Shown here: positions 1 through 10,130 of the stretch, one piece after another | Layout: the number at the start of each line of letters is the position of its first letter | Position numbering within the stretch: the first letter of the stretch is position 1 | NCBI GenBank assembly: GCA_963513935.1 | Contig: OY740774.1 | Coordinates: 87,810,385-87,874,384, forward strand | Origin: Aphrophora alni | Taxonomy: Eukaryota > Arthropoda > Insecta > Hemiptera > Aphrophoridae | DNA: 64,000 bases | Direction: 5' to 3' | Position numbers and translations under genes: made by a program | The notes under the pieces: model-generated | What the model was told of the DNA's origin: nothing | The model's input: only the letters and a program-made list of their open reading frames with translations | Database searches by the model: none

Positions 1-94
1 GTTTTGCCCTACAGCTGTAAAAATAAAGTTTAACATAATAGATCTAATATTAAACATTTATATTGACATTCTCGCCATTTGTTATTTAGGTTAG

Positions 95-255
95 ATCCCT
101 TTCTTTCATCTTTCCTATCCGGTCTCACTTGTTCAACTTATCTTTTCCGACACTATTAAGAATATTCGAGGGGTTGTTTATTTTGTCTTCATTTCTTTTC
201 TTAATAAAGCGAAGATGACTGAAAAGTTTTTCGCCTATGAACAAAAACATTATTA
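95..255 (-). repeat. Dispersed repeat D, copy 1
   Basis: One of about twelve copies of a roughly 150-200 bp repeat. Read on the - strand, its hallmarks are a block near CCTGATAGGAAAGAT, an upstream block with CTCTAATAG and a phrase close to GAACAAGAGTTG, and an AAGATGAC..TTTTCGCC block at the far end. Other copies lie near 5.50, 12.90, 27.80, 45.4, 46.0, 54.1, 57.1, 58.7, 59.3, 60.4 and 62.4 kb, in both orientations. No coding potential is seen. In the 58-59 kb copies D is the terminal part of a longer element whose other part is module H. Confidence 0.7.
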
Positions 256-1040
256 TTTTGCATACAGGTGTTGTACGGTAAGAACAGAATCCTTATCTAC
301 ATCGTTGTCTACCGACAATTTCACAGTTCATCCCTGTGACAGGGAACTCCAAAAATTAAGTGTTCATTGTCAGAAGCTTGTATAAGAAAGTTTTTCATTT
401 CGTCTGTAGAGAAGGGTTTTGATTTCTTACAGCTTGTTTTTAACATTGAATCGCCACAGTGTGGAATATTCCATTATCTTCGACGAAATGTATGCAAGTC
501 GAACTTTTTTATTGGGGCAACAATTATTACAAATTCATATTCTATTTGATTTTGATTTATCCGCCAATAAATTCAACGCAACTTCTTTCACCAAACTATT
601 TCATTCATCACTCAATATATTCCATACTTTATAACTATGGTCGTTAATAATGCGTGTTTGAGGTTAGTTGTTTGTAAACACTGAAATTAAATGTTTGTCA
701 TTGTTGTCATAGTAACTAGAAACAGCTGATTGAAAAACATCGATATGGATACATTGACCATCCCTTGTTTAACAAATAGATTTACTTTGCGCTCTAGAGG
801 GGGAAAATAAACTGTTTTGCGTTATAAAGCGACAATAAGCTCTTTTCTCTCTATTAGTAGAGTGCATAACGTTATTTTCCACAGTTTCTGTAGGAAAATT
901 ATACTATGTTTCAGGATTAATTGGCAAAACATTAACCTTGGGGCCTCCTTCTTCAAAAGCTCGATATCAGTCAAATCGTGTTACGTGTTTCTGGCACCTA
1001 CTCTAGGAAGCTTAGGCCCTTATTTAAATATATAAATACT
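256..1040. other. AT-rich sequence, no recognised feature
   Basis: Only short overlapping open frames without family resemblance occur here. Nothing resembling an exon with splice sites was seen. Confidence 0.5.
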
Positions 1041-1044
1041 AGCT

Positions 1045-1600
1045 ACCTACCGAGGAGGGCTAGTTCGAAAGATTGAGAGGGAAAATTGTCCTAAGGCAAC
1101 AGACGCAGACCTCTCCGAGTGTGCTTTTTTTCTTTTTTTTTTTATGTTAAGGGCTGTGATTGCCTCCGTCAGAAGCCTCATTGACGTCGACCTGAAGGTC
1201 TTTTGCCGCCCCAAGTTCCATCCTACACCCACTCAGTAATACCTGTCATCCTTATAAAGGAACAGATGCTACCTATAGGGTTATCTAGGATGGTTTCTAT
1301 CTCCTTCCACGGAGGGCCTAGAGAGTATAGCCTGGCTCGTCCTAACGCCTCACACTCTAAGAGAATGTGTTCTGCGGACTCTTCAGCCAAACCACATTTC
1401 CTGCAAATATTTTCTGCAACAATCCCTATCCTGTGTAGGTGTTTTCTGAGGTGACACCACCCACCTCATGTTATTCCTTCTAAGAGAGATAAGTTGTTCA
1501 GCATATTTCTTGCTTGGTATAAGTAGCCTCTTTTACGTATCCATGTATCAACCGCTGCTCTGGCATGTCCATAGGAGATCCCGAACACCGGTTTCTTTTC
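1045..1600 (-). pseudogene. Non-LTR retrotransposon 3' end (RNase H tail and zinc-knuckle region)
   Basis: On the - strand the translation includes CRKCGLAEESAEHILLECEA (about 1410-1350), the cysteine/histidine tail that follows the RNase H domain in many arthropod LINEs, and then continues to a stop at 1223-1225. Just upstream, two shifted frames give a phrase like LIPSKKYAEQLISL and then HLRKHLHRIGIVAENICRKC, so at least one frameshift is present. The sequence after the stop, to about 1045, looks like a 3' UTR with an A-rich run. It is dead as a gene: no endonuclease or reverse transcriptase remains. The clade is probably Jockey/I/LOA-like but cannot be fixed by eye. Confidence 0.8.
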
Positions 1601-2115
1601 CATTTCGTATTTTTTTATTTATTAAATATTTTTATAGGTTGTAATATAAATAGGAAATTAAATTTTTTGCTCGCTCAATATTACAATCCTCGCTTTTCAA
1701 GTTTGGATGTTATCTTCGTGGCTGTATTAACTTTTTTTCCCTTTTTTTCCACAATATTTTACAACTGAGCTTTGCTCATTTAGCAACTTCTTATCAGTTA
1801 AATTCACAGTTTGATGGGTATTTTCCCATATAAAGATTGCTAAAGTACTTAATCAAATCAGCTGGCTTAGTTCTCTTCAGCCGATGAAGCGGGCTGTGTT
1901 CATCCACCATCCTCAGGATCTTGTTCGGGTGTCCCTGGAGGCGTTGTTGGTGTCTTCCTGCATGCTTTTTTTAATTTCTTCTTCCACCGTGTCTATCTTT
2001 GGGTCTCTGTGTAGGTCTGAGTTCCTGATGTACCAGGGTTCAATCACTACGCCCCTGAGTACATTGTTTTAAAACGCATGGATTATATAGTTCTCATAGC
2101 CGGATGGCATATTCC
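1600..2115 (-). pseudogene. Jockey-like LINE 3' end inserted next to another LINE
   Basis: On the - strand about 2040-1860 translates in two frames as PWYIRNSDLHRDPKIDTVEE, then HQQRLQGHPNKILRMVDEHS and PLHRLKR. These phrases are typical of the very C-terminus of Jockey-clade ORF2 (the APWYVRN..LHRDL..PTVDEE region and the final LKR). A frameshift separates the halves. An A/T-rich 3' UTR runs down to about 1605 and ends in an A-rich stretch on the - strand. It abuts the older LINE relic at 1045-1600, which suggests a nested insertion. Confidence 0.75.
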
Positions 2116-2299
2116 CATATTGGTTTTAGAATCTGTTTATATTTTGGTTTCAGTCACAAATTGTTTGATAACAGTCACAACTGATACGTCAAAGTGATTT
2201 GGTATTCTGCATAGTCTGTATCAGCTTTATTATAATTTCAAACTTCACCAGAATAAGATGAAATTTGTATCGTATCCGTAAGAAGGAAGAGGTTGCATA

Positions 2300-3150
2300 C
2301 AATTTGTTTTAATGTTCTTTCATTTAAAACAAACTGCATGAAAATCGACCCAATAGGACTCGAGAAATGAGCGTTAATATGTCGTCAAACAACCCGCAAA
2401 AGTGACCTTGGGTTAAGTAACACGGTCACGTTCTATATACACTATTGATCCTCAGAACCTATGCTTTCCAATGAGACCATTCCAATCTCTGAACGCTTAG
2501 AAGTGATTTAGCGCACAAAGATAGGTTAGGTCTAGTATAGACCAATGTGAACCAATTTGGAAAGCTTGTAAACTTGATTTTGTAATTTTACATTTAAATT
2601 TAATTATCATAGGAACCAAATAGTAATTAATACTTAAAAATTCTATTTAGGTCAATTGTTTTTTATATTTCAGCACAATAATAGATAAACAATAGCATAG
2701 ACTAACATGAAACAATTTAGTCTTTAAACTTGTTTAAAACTTGATTTTGTGATTTAACAAATTAAGTTACCATAGCAACCAATACATCAAATATGTATTA
2801 ATAGTGGCTAGTGTGTGATTTGAGACTGATTTGTGTTATGTATGTTTAAAAAAAAATTGTTTTAATATAAAATTTAATTAAATTGACTTGTCATATTTTT
2901 TTGTAAATAATGGCCAACTGTTATTCTATTGAAAACAAACTGCATGATAATCGATCCTGTAGAACTCCATACGGTTGTCTTTATACGGTTGTCGCCAAAA
3001 ACTATTTCATAAACCCCCGTGGGTTTGGTCACACAGTCACGTTGTAAATACACTATTGATCCTCACACCTTAAGTTTTCCAATGAGATCATCCCCATCTC
3101 TGTAGGTTGAGTGGGCCAGGGTAGTTTTTTAGAGAACAAATTTTGGTTAT
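2300..3150. repeat. Two direct copies of a ~210 bp repeat
   Basis: The segments 2325-2535 and 2930-3140 share the same ordered blocks: AAACAAACTGCATGA, a GATCC/GACCC block, CACGTT.TA.ATACACTATTG, ATCCTCA, and TTTCCAATGAGA followed by CATCTCTG. The roughly 390 bp between them contains a second direct pair based on ACTTGATTTTGT (2570 and 2735). Same-strand spacing of about 605 bp suggests a decayed tandem duplication or adjacent insertions of one element. No coding potential is seen. Confidence 0.7.
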
Positions 3151-3194
3151 GCTTAAAATTATATATAACATGTTTTCAAAGATACAATACGTTC

Positions 3195-3310
3195 ATCGTA
3201 CATTTTCATTAACAACTATCGAAATGACATTTTTGGTGACAGTTAGTTTTGATTTGTCTTTATTTAGTTTTTGAGATTGACCCGTGGGAAATGAATTATA
3301 ATCTTTACAC
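3195..3310 (+). repeat. Dispersed module M
   Basis: Contains the block ATCGAAATGACATTTTTGGT followed by TTTTGATT.GT..TTATTT. The same order of blocks occurs near 20.88, 39.12, 43.76 and 43.97 kb, and inside the right arm of the 14-22 kb inverted repeat. It is a piece of a longer interspersed element of unknown class. Confidence 0.6.
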
Positions 3311-3779
3311 CGTTTAGTTACTATATAAATCAATGTCACTCGTATGTAATACAATTGCATGTGTTACAGAATACCACTTGTCAAATTGAAATGCATTTCA
3401 ATTTATTATAAAAGTTATGGCCTCCCTGCGGATACAAACTTGTGTGAAACACATTATCCACAGTATTATGCACTGTGCTAATTAAACCCCAGTTTGTTAA
3501 AGTTAAACACACGATGATATGTGTATCAGACAGTTAAATGTTATACAGGTACATTTTTCTGACGTTTAGAAACAAAAACGTAATGTTGTATTTGAAGCCT
3601 TTTTAAAAATTAGTCATTGACGACTTGTGCATTTTTAAATTTATAGGATGTAAACTATTGTCTAAAGAAAATTTATACCCACGACTAAAATATATTAGTA
3701 ATTAATAGTATATAATAATACATCTAAATATTGGTCATTAGTTACTGGCCATATAATAATTATTAGCAACGAGGTTTTC

Positions 3780-3915
3780 CAGTATAACAAACACACAGAA
3801 CACAATTCTCACAAAAAATACGCATAAGTATCAGACGCGTTTCAACGACAAGGTCGTCCTCTTCAGTGATACACGAGCTACACCAATCAAACTATAACTG
3901 TGTGTTTGTTATACA
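3780..3915. repeat. Short inverted repeat enclosing a hammerhead-like sequence
   Basis: GTATAACAAACACACAG near 3782-3798 is matched in reverse complement by CTGTGTGTTTGTTATAC near 3898-3914. The pair brackets the hammerhead-like sequence at 3828-3872. This looks like a small foldback or non-autonomous element. Confidence 0.7.
3828..3872 (-). ncRNA. Hammerhead-ribozyme-like sequence, canonical core
   Basis: On the - strand, 45 nt can fold as a type I hammerhead. Stem I is GTATCA pairing with TGATAC, six Watson-Crick pairs. The core CTGAAGA fits CUGANGA. A stem II of six pairs (GACGAC with GTCGTT, one G-T wobble) follows after one extra G. Then come GAAA, a minimal stem III, and GTC as the predicted cleavage triplet immediately before stem I closes. 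Hammerheads with very short stem III are known from Penelope-like elements and retrozymes. The extra nucleotide between the core and stem II is unusual and may reduce activity. The fold was made by hand; activity is not shown. Confidence 0.65.
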
Positions 3916-3984
3916 GTATAATTTTTCTCATAAGTCAAGCTAAACATTTAATATAACGAGGTTTTCAATTAACCCGAAGATACC

Positions 3985-4760
3985 GATTTCGACTGGCTTC
4001 AATTCAACGAATTGGGGCACTGAGAATTTCTAGCGCATACCGTACCGTGACAGAACCGGCGGTGCTTGTGGTTGCTGGTGTCATTCCAATAGATTTATTA
4101 GCACAGGAGCGGAAGGCAATCTACGACCTTGAAGAAATGCTAGGTAGACAGGAGGCTAGCAGAAGGGCTAGGGAGGATACCATGATCAGATGGCAGGAGA
4201 AATGGAACTGTGAAATTAGAGGTCGATGGACAGCTGCACTGTTGCCGAACCTACAGGATTGGATGAAACGAAGACATGGTGAAGTGAACTTCTTCCTCAC
4301 TCAGTTCTTAACGGGGCATGGGTACTTCCGGTCTTATCTGGGAAAGATGGGGAAGGTAGCATCCACTAACTGTAGAGTGTGTAAGAATGTAAGGGGTGAT
4401 GCAGAGCATACGTTCTTTAAATGCGACCGCTCTGTAGAGGCATTAGCGACATGGTGGGAGAACTAGCCACTGGGACTATAGTTGGAAAGATGTTGACGTG
4501 CAGAGAGCGCTGGGTGGCAATTGCAGAATACATCGAATTGGTACTGAGGTGCAAGAGGGATGAGGGCTGGCTAGACCCGTAGCAGCCAGAGAAGAGGAGC
4601 CATAGATAGGCTAAAAGCAGGCGCCACTCCGAAGTAATGCGAGAGTGGTCCCGGAGTGGGGAAAACGTCTGGCAAAGAGAAAGGTTTTACTCGGTATGCC
4701 TTTGGGAGAGTCCGACTCATAAGTCCATAAGGGACGAGTGCATAAATACGCATTTTGCCA
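3985..4760 (+). pseudogene. R1-like LINE ORF2 C-terminus and 3' UTR
   Basis: The frame through 3985-4466 reads ISSAYRTVTEPAVLVVAGVI followed by PIDLLAQER, then GRWTAALLPNLQDWMKRRHG, EVNFFLTQFLTGHGYFRSYL and a CRVC..AEHTFFKC zinc-knuckle-like motif. This is the standard C-terminal series of R1-clade ORF2 proteins. A stop follows at 4464-4466, while the +1-shifted frame from 4451 continues as VGELATGTIVGKM to a TAG at 4580-4582, so one frameshift splits the end. A GC-richer 3' UTR runs to about 4760. The 5' part, with endonuclease and polymerase, is missing, as in ordinary 5'-truncated LINE copies. A related - strand copy lies at 22670-23450. Confidence 0.9.
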
Positions 4761-6170
4761 AACCTCTATTAAAAAATAATGTTTATCATTCTATTCTACG
4801 GCATCTGTTGTTCGAAATTTCGCAATATTTTGTGTCGGTCTTGAAATGACGTTCTCAGCAGATAATAATACAACGTTCATTCATTGGTCCAATGGTATAA
4901 CTTCGTCTGGCATCCATAGTGCTCGTTTATACGAATCAATGTTCGTTTCCTCATTGTTAAATCCACGCATAATTCTCATGTAGTTGCGATGATAACACGC
5001 CTTCTGTACAAGTTTCTGTTCCCTCAAATTGGAGGCATTGTTACTATTAAACCTACAAAGAGAAACAGTTCTAATAAACTTAAATCATTGCAAAGTTTAT
5101 TAACGAACTTAAAAAAAAATCATTTTAAAACATTGTATAAATGAACTGATAAATATCATATTTCGTCAAAAACAAATCACAACACTTCCACACTTTTGCG
5201 TTATTTAAATTATTTCTGTTTATATTAATAACAGCTGATATTATTGTATTGGTTTAGTTTAAAACTATGGTTTTTAATTACAGATGTTTATAAATTTCTC
5301 AATAAAAATTAACAAGATCAAAACTTTTATCTCTCTACTTTCCCTCCCTTATTTTCCATCTTTTTTTTTTTTAATTTGGGCTGAAACATCAGACTGAGCG
5401 CTATCCAATGACACGTCTAACGTCGGCTAAAAACTATAGGAGTTTTACTTACAAAAAAAACCCCCCTTAGCCTATTAAAGAAGTATAGATTTGTAGAGGC
5501 TATAGAGAATTCGGAGGTTAGGGAGCTTTATTTTATGCTCTTTTCTTCCTTTTGTTTTATAAGATGACCAAGAGGTTTTTTACCTTTAAACTAAACAAAC
5601 AAAAATTACTAACATAAAATTAATAACATTTACTAAAACACTCATAATTAGATAGCTAATTTTAAATCTCGTTGCTAATTACAACCTACGCTTTTTAGAA
5701 TCGACCAATTTCTATAAAAACATACGTTCGACACAAACTACATGAAGGACTATAGAATTAACATGAAGAGACACAAATTAGCATAGAGTGGAACACCCTG
5801 GAGAGTGCAATATAACGTATAGATCACTGCCTGTATAATCTATGAATCCTTGTTGATACATCAAATGACACCTTTCGGCTAGACTCTCTCTGTTTCAGCT
5901 GTAACAGTTTGAAATATTCAGAAGGAGTACAAATCTGGATAATGAGGAAGCCCTGGTTCCCTCTTTGATCCTGCGAAGCGAAGTCGTGCTCTAATTTCAT
6001 CTGTACGTTTGTTACGTGTGTTAAATAGTTAAGTAATTTTACAACTATCCCGAACAAGGTTGTTTTAATGGCGACCCTACAAACATCTATTTAAAGCTAT
6101 TAAAACTCATTTTTGAGTAATCGTATCCATGTCACAGATTTTAATCTAAGTTATTTAGTACTTACTCCGT
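4761..6170. other. AT-rich stretch with one D repeat copy
   Basis: No exon or RNA gene was recognised. The only assignable block is a - strand D copy at about 5500-5600, with the GATGACCAAGAGGTTTTT phrase and a following TTTAAAC. A small C run occurs near 5461. Confidence 0.5.
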
Positions 6171-6549
6171 ATAGTGACTTATTTTGTAACATATAATCTG
6201 TATACAGTAACTTGGCGTCTGAACCCTTGGCTACCTGCGAGCGGCCGGAACCGCGCCCCCCCCCCCGTCGCTCCCTTCCTCACCCGGCTGTTTCAGCGTA
6301 AACATGTTTTATTTACATGTTTACGTACTATTTACATACATTTGTGTCGTGTTTGGTATCAATTTGCTTATATTTTCCTAAACATTTTAACCATGCTGAA
6401 AAAAATTTAAAATTGTGTCTCCTTTAAAAAAGTTAAACAGTGCAGTGTTAACGCTAGTAGGTGACTCATCACTGAAACAGCTGGGTTAGGAAGAGAGCGA
6501 GGGGGGACGGTCCGGGTCCAGACGCCAAGTTACTGTATACAGATAATAG

Positions 6550-6583
6550 GTTACACGTTTCAGAACGTATGTTCCATCTTCAG
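6550..6583 (-). ncRNA. Hammerhead-like motif, left copy
   Basis: The - strand reads CTGAAGA, one T, a five-pair stem (GGAAC with GTTCT, loop ATAC), GAAA, then C-GT-G and TA, allowing a GUA triplet. Stem I is at best two pairs, so this is a decayed or partial hammerhead. It has the same layout as 3828-3872, including the extra base before stem II. Confidence 0.4.
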
Positions 6584-6704
6584 ACTCGTTCCTGAGAGGT
6601 CGTTAATACATTAAAACACTACAAAACGTACACATCACATACAATAAACTATAACACTCAAATGCGCGATAGGTGTACATCAACGGTTCAAGAAGTACAC
6701 GAGC

Positions 6705-6738
6705 CTGAAGATGGAACATACGATCTGAAACGTGTAAC
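6705..6738 (+). ncRNA. Hammerhead-like motif, right copy
   Basis: Inverted partner of the motif at 6550-6583, with CTGAAGATGGAAC, a weakened stem II (GATCT on the 3' side) and GAAACGTGTAAC. It leads straight into the palindrome GTAACATATGTTAC. Stem I is not formed by the local flank, so activity is doubtful. Confidence 0.35.
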
Positions 6739-6757
6739 ATATGTTACAAAATATTTA

Positions 6758-7330
6758 TTGCCCTGTTTTGTCACTTGATCGCCTTTAATTTGGAAGACAG
6801 GAAATGCAATCTAGTCACTCTTATTTTAGCACTGAAGTACCACGAGCAAGCATTGTCTGAATCTTTGCCGTCAGCAAGATCGCTGACCCTGTACTCTGTA
6901 TTTACCTGGTATTCCGACACGTTGTGGCGTTCCTGGGGTATCCCGGAGGATGTAATAGTCCAACGATCAGTTTGTAGAACTTTCTCTGTTGTTCAATTAT
7001 ACGGCCTAATAGGCCAAAGGACTGGGGTTAACTCTGTCTAGTGATATTTGGTAGTTTAATATGTAGTTCGGTACTTATTATCCCTTTTTAATTAATCAAA
7101 GTTCCTCGTTGTGATGGTTGGTTGAACTGGGTGTTATCAGTGTAATTTAATATAATTTTAGTGTTCAGTGAACCATATAGTTGGCTAAAATAGACTTATA
7201 CCAATTACCTTTTCCAGTTCCATGCATGGACACGGATATTTTGTAGTATTAAACGGTGAAAACGAGGCTTAACGATTAGTCATGAAAATAAAAACTTAAA
7301 TGAAATGATGGAGATGGTCAAGAATCATTT
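6758..7330. other. No recognised feature; one 88-codon open frame of unknown nature
   Basis: Positions 6775-7041 on the + strand are open and slightly richer in GC than the flanks, with a phrase SWGIPEDVIVQRSVCRTFSV. I see no family match, splice signals or repeat copy in this window. It could be a relic of an unlisted transposon. Confidence 0.3.
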
Positions 7331-7334
7331 TGGT

Positions 7335-7348
7335 CCCCCCCCCCCCCC
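7335..7348. repeat. Poly-C run (about 13)
   Basis: Uninterrupted C run. A similar C run lies near 6256 and a G run of 13 at 41975-41987. Confidence 0.9.
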
Positions 7349-7439
7349 ATTATTCCTGAACTGTAATATTTTTTACTTAAATTTGAAATATCTAAAATTT
7401 CAACGAAATCGGTAGTTTAAAATATTTAATACTAGCCCA

Positions 7440-7815
7440 TGGCCGATTTTTTTTTTTTTTTTTTTTTTTACCGATAACTCATGAACCGGCATGTTTGGAG
7501 ATATGGTGACCAATAAGTTTTGTTTAGATCCTTACAAGCATTAATCATAGAAGATCCTCCTGATTAAGATTAAAAACGTTAGAACTGAATTTGAGAAAAC
7601 CATAATTTTATATATGTTTTTTCTTATGCCAGCTACTCCCAAAATTTGAATTACCACAAAAGGGGTTCAAATCGTTATTTATGGGCCAAAATGGGCCCAT
7701 ATACCAAATTTAATTACAATCGGCCCGTGCGTTTGAGCTGAGAGAACTATACACACGATAGACAGACATCATTCCAAAAACCATTTTTGAGCTCAGTGAT
7801 AGCCTACCTCAAAAC
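7440..7815 (+). repeat. Dispersed module Q with poly-T
   Basis: After a T run (7446-7469) come ACCGATAACTCATGAACC, GATATGGTGACCAATAAG, a block around ATGGGCCAAAATGGGCCCAT, and finally GACAGACATCATTCCAAAAACC with a nearby GAGCTCAGTGATAGCC and AACGGAAATATC. Weaker copies of the same ordered blocks occur at 17.9-18.2 and 50.6-50.8 kb. A shorter reverse match lies near 37.85 kb. No reading frame is conserved. Confidence 0.55.
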
Positions 7816-8344
7816 GGAAATATCTACAAACAACTTGACATCTTTTTTTATATAACACTAACATTATTTTCTTTCCTGTGATTCTCTAAAAATCTACACA
7901 ATTTCAATGTGACTGGTTTCATTTAAATCAACGAAGTTGGATCGTTTATATTTCCAACTAATTATGCCACCAGCCACCGAAGCTCACCGATGGTGGGGTA
8001 CAGATCCGTTAAGACGATCAACATTGCAGGATGTATATACATTGATTACAGTATAATATCATTGGCATTATGATCAATTACTTTTACAATTTAAAGTAAA
8101 TCATTTCCCCCTTGTTGTTTAAAGACGAAAAAAGGAAGAAAAGAACCTAACCTAACATTCTGACAGAGTGGGTATTTTCTTTAAGTGTACCGTTACTGTT
8201 AGTTATTATTATCACGTACCACGTAGTGGCTATTTACAATTAACTTTACCATTATCTATAAGCACTATTAAACTACACGAGAATGTATGGCTAACTATCA
8301 CAACAAATTAATATTGACCATCGACTTTCCATTTTGCACTCAAC

Positions 8345-8455
8345 TGAAAATTGAGAGGAGAGAAAACAACATCCTCAATAACCCGTGTATTGTAACTCTA
8401 TAATTAATCGTTACACGAGCAACTAGACATATGTTGTAGCTATTCATTAAGTTAA
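8345..8455 (-). repeat. Dispersed repeat H, partial copy
   Basis: Contains ACATCCTCAATAACCCGTGT, TGTAACTCTATAATTAATCG and a block around CAACTAGACATATG. Twelve copies of this module were counted in the window (8.4, 14.9, 22.0, 29.65, 31.55, 34.3, 35.25, 46.4, 58.4, 59.0, 61.95 and 62.7 kb). Read in the opposite sense they share a core like GTGTAGGACGTCGAAA. Confidence 0.65.
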
Positions 8456-8489
8456 TTTTGAATACTGTAGTGCAATTTTAATACGGATT

Positions 8490-8520
<31 letters not shown>

Positions 8521-8521
8521 C
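8490..8521. repeat. (TA)n microsatellite
   Basis: About 15 TA units with one interruption. Confidence 0.9.
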
Positions 8522-9762
8522 ATCGATTGGTCTCATTGCAAAGAACCGTACTTCTACATTTTATAACAATTATTGGTCGCACTGTTTGACCGTAACTGCG
8601 TAACAAATCTACACACGAATTGGCAAATCCTCAATTTAAAACAGAACTTCACTTTGCTTTGTCAAATAACACGAACAACTCGTCGTTATGCATTAACTTT
8701 AAAAACAGTTTTTTATAGTCCCTTCTTTTCTGGGACTTGTATAAGCCCCATAATACCTGTCAGTTCAGTAGCATAGAATGTCTCCACTCTGGCTCAGAAC
8801 ACAACACACATGAGTCGTGTACTTTATTGTCTTGCCTAAGGGAGGTTACTCGAGGGTGCACTTACATCCTCCCAACCCTTCTACATTCCACTACTTTCAG
8901 ACACGTTGCCTGTATTGAACCGGTACGTTGCGATGCGGCATTCTCTTTGTAATGTGGTTGTGTCTCTAGAATAATTAAAGTGACTTAATAGAATTTTCTC
9001 CAACTTTCCTTATGTTTTAAGTAACGAGAATTTGATTAGTGTATACCAACCCTGTTGTAATGGAAATTGAGTTACGGTAGGTGACAAATATTGTTTTTGT
9101 TTAATTTAGTTTTTCCTCCAGGTCGGAGCGAAGCGATGTCCTGTTTATTTTCTGCCTTTGTTACGTCCAACCGCGTCCACCAATTTTGTGAAAATTGTAG
9201 AATGAATTCTGTATCTACAAGGTTTAAATTTTATTTTACTTTTTTTTTTTTTTAACGGTACCCACTCAAAAGTTAATCCACTGTTCCACGGGCTCAGACT
9301 TAAATATAATGATTGAATAAACTTACTTTTTGTAGTCAATAGTGGATCTTTTTTATTATTTGTACTAAAGCTTTTTCAGGATAAATCCCATAATCAGGTG
9401 CTTGTCAATTTAAATCAAATTACATAATACATAACACCTTATCACCAAACTTTAACTATTAAAATGTTAAAATTATTAAAAACTGAAATAATTAGGGTAC
9501 AGATAATTGACTACAAAAAGTAAGTTTATTCAATTATTAAAATAAGTGGGTCGTTTTAGACATAAAAAAACTGCATAATGATAAATACAATGGTTTAAAC
9601 AAAGACTAACGAACCGATGTCAAAAAACTTGCAAATGAAAAATATAATTTCAACTGTTTTCTATCGTTTTCTGGCAGGATATATTTACGTGACCATAAAA
9701 TACCAACGTCGTTTACTAATTTTGAATTTATAATTTATTAATTTTTCCGCTTATACGTTTTT
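8522..9762. other. No recognised gene
   Basis: The segment 8700-8960 is GC-richer and ORF-bearing but matches no family I know. Near 9120-9150 there is a GGAGCGAAGCGATGTCCTG phrase related to one at 41.69 kb (GAGCGAAGCGATCGTCTG), so a dispersed repeat edge is likely here. Confidence 0.4.
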
Positions 9763-9809
9763 ACTAGCAGGTATTGAAAATACAATAATATTTCAAGTGA
9801 AAAATATAC

Positions 9810-9877
9810 GACCTAGACTGGGAATCGAACCCACGATCTTTTGCTTTACGCGCCAATTCTCTACCAACTGTATTACG
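9810..9877 (-). pseudogene. Degenerate tRNA-like sequence, left arm
   Basis: The - strand carries a good T arm (GGGTTCGATTCCCAG) and the same anticodon-arm sequence as the right arm (GGCGCGTAAAGC). The D arm has decayed to CAGTTGGTAGAGAAT and the 5' acceptor strand is lost. It is a clear relative of 10015-10087. Confidence 0.6.
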
Positions 9878-10014
9878 TACATACGTAAGGGCTGCAAAAT
9901 GAGTAAAAATTCATTTTAAAGTCGCAAATGCGAGGTGATTGATTTAGAAACTCAAAATTGCAGCAATAAACGTAAAAAGTCAAGTGGGAAGTCTACGCCC
10001 TGTGCTGGAAAGCG

Positions 10015-10087
10015 ACTAGGATAGCTCAGTTGGTAGAGCATTGGCGCGTAAAGCCAAAGGTCCTGGGTTCGATTCCCAGTCTAGGTC
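10015..10087 (+). tRNA. tRNA-like gene or SINE head, anticodon position GTA
   Basis: The cloverleaf fits 73 nt: D stem GCTC/GAGC with loop AGTTGGTA, anticodon stem TTGGC/GCCAA with loop GCGTAAA (GTA at 34-36, nominally Tyr), a five-base variable loop, and T arm CTGGG-TTCGATT-CCCAG. Against a real tRNA: the acceptor strands ACTAGGA and TCTAGGT pair poorly, as if one base had shifted, and position 33 is C instead of U. There is no intron, which animal tRNA-Tyr genes usually have. The inverted neighbour at 9810-9877 also argues for a repeat. The A and B boxes look usable for Pol III. Confidence 0.45.
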
Positions 10088-10130
10088 GTATAATTTGAAA
10101 TATTATTGTATTTTCATTTACTACTTGTTA

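Larger units (their letters stand above)
6178..6757. repeat. Complex foldback element with C-rich arms
   Basis: The left end reads TTATTTTGTAACATAT (about 6179-6194) and the right end is its near reverse complement ATATGTTACAAAATATTTA (about 6739-6757). Inside, 6186-6300 and 6465-6560 are inverted copies sharing CTGTATACAGTAACTTGG and CGTCTG, then a GC-rich block with a C run and CTGTTTCAG. A second inverted pair (6550-6583 and 6705-6738) carries hammerhead-like CTGAAGA...GAAAC motifs pointing toward opposite ends. No protein is encoded. Confidence 0.7.
9763..10130. repeat. Inverted repeat with tRNA-like arms
   Basis: The arms, about 9763-9877 and 10015-10130, are reverse complements of each other. 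From the outside in, each arm has an AT-rich end (TGAAAATACAATAATATTTC on the left, mirrored on the right), then CGACCTAGACTGGGAATCGA on the left, mirrored by a tRNA-like sequence on the right. About 137 bp separate the arms. Either two tRNA-derived SINEs inserted head to head, or this is a foldback/MITE that has tRNA-like terminal repeats. The similarity continues past the tRNA-like part into the AT-rich flank, which favours one element type in opposite orientations. Confidence 0.75.

Noticed and set aside
6775..7041. 88-codon open frame as a gene
   Set aside because: No recognisable domain, splice sites or second copy; listed only as unexplained sequence.
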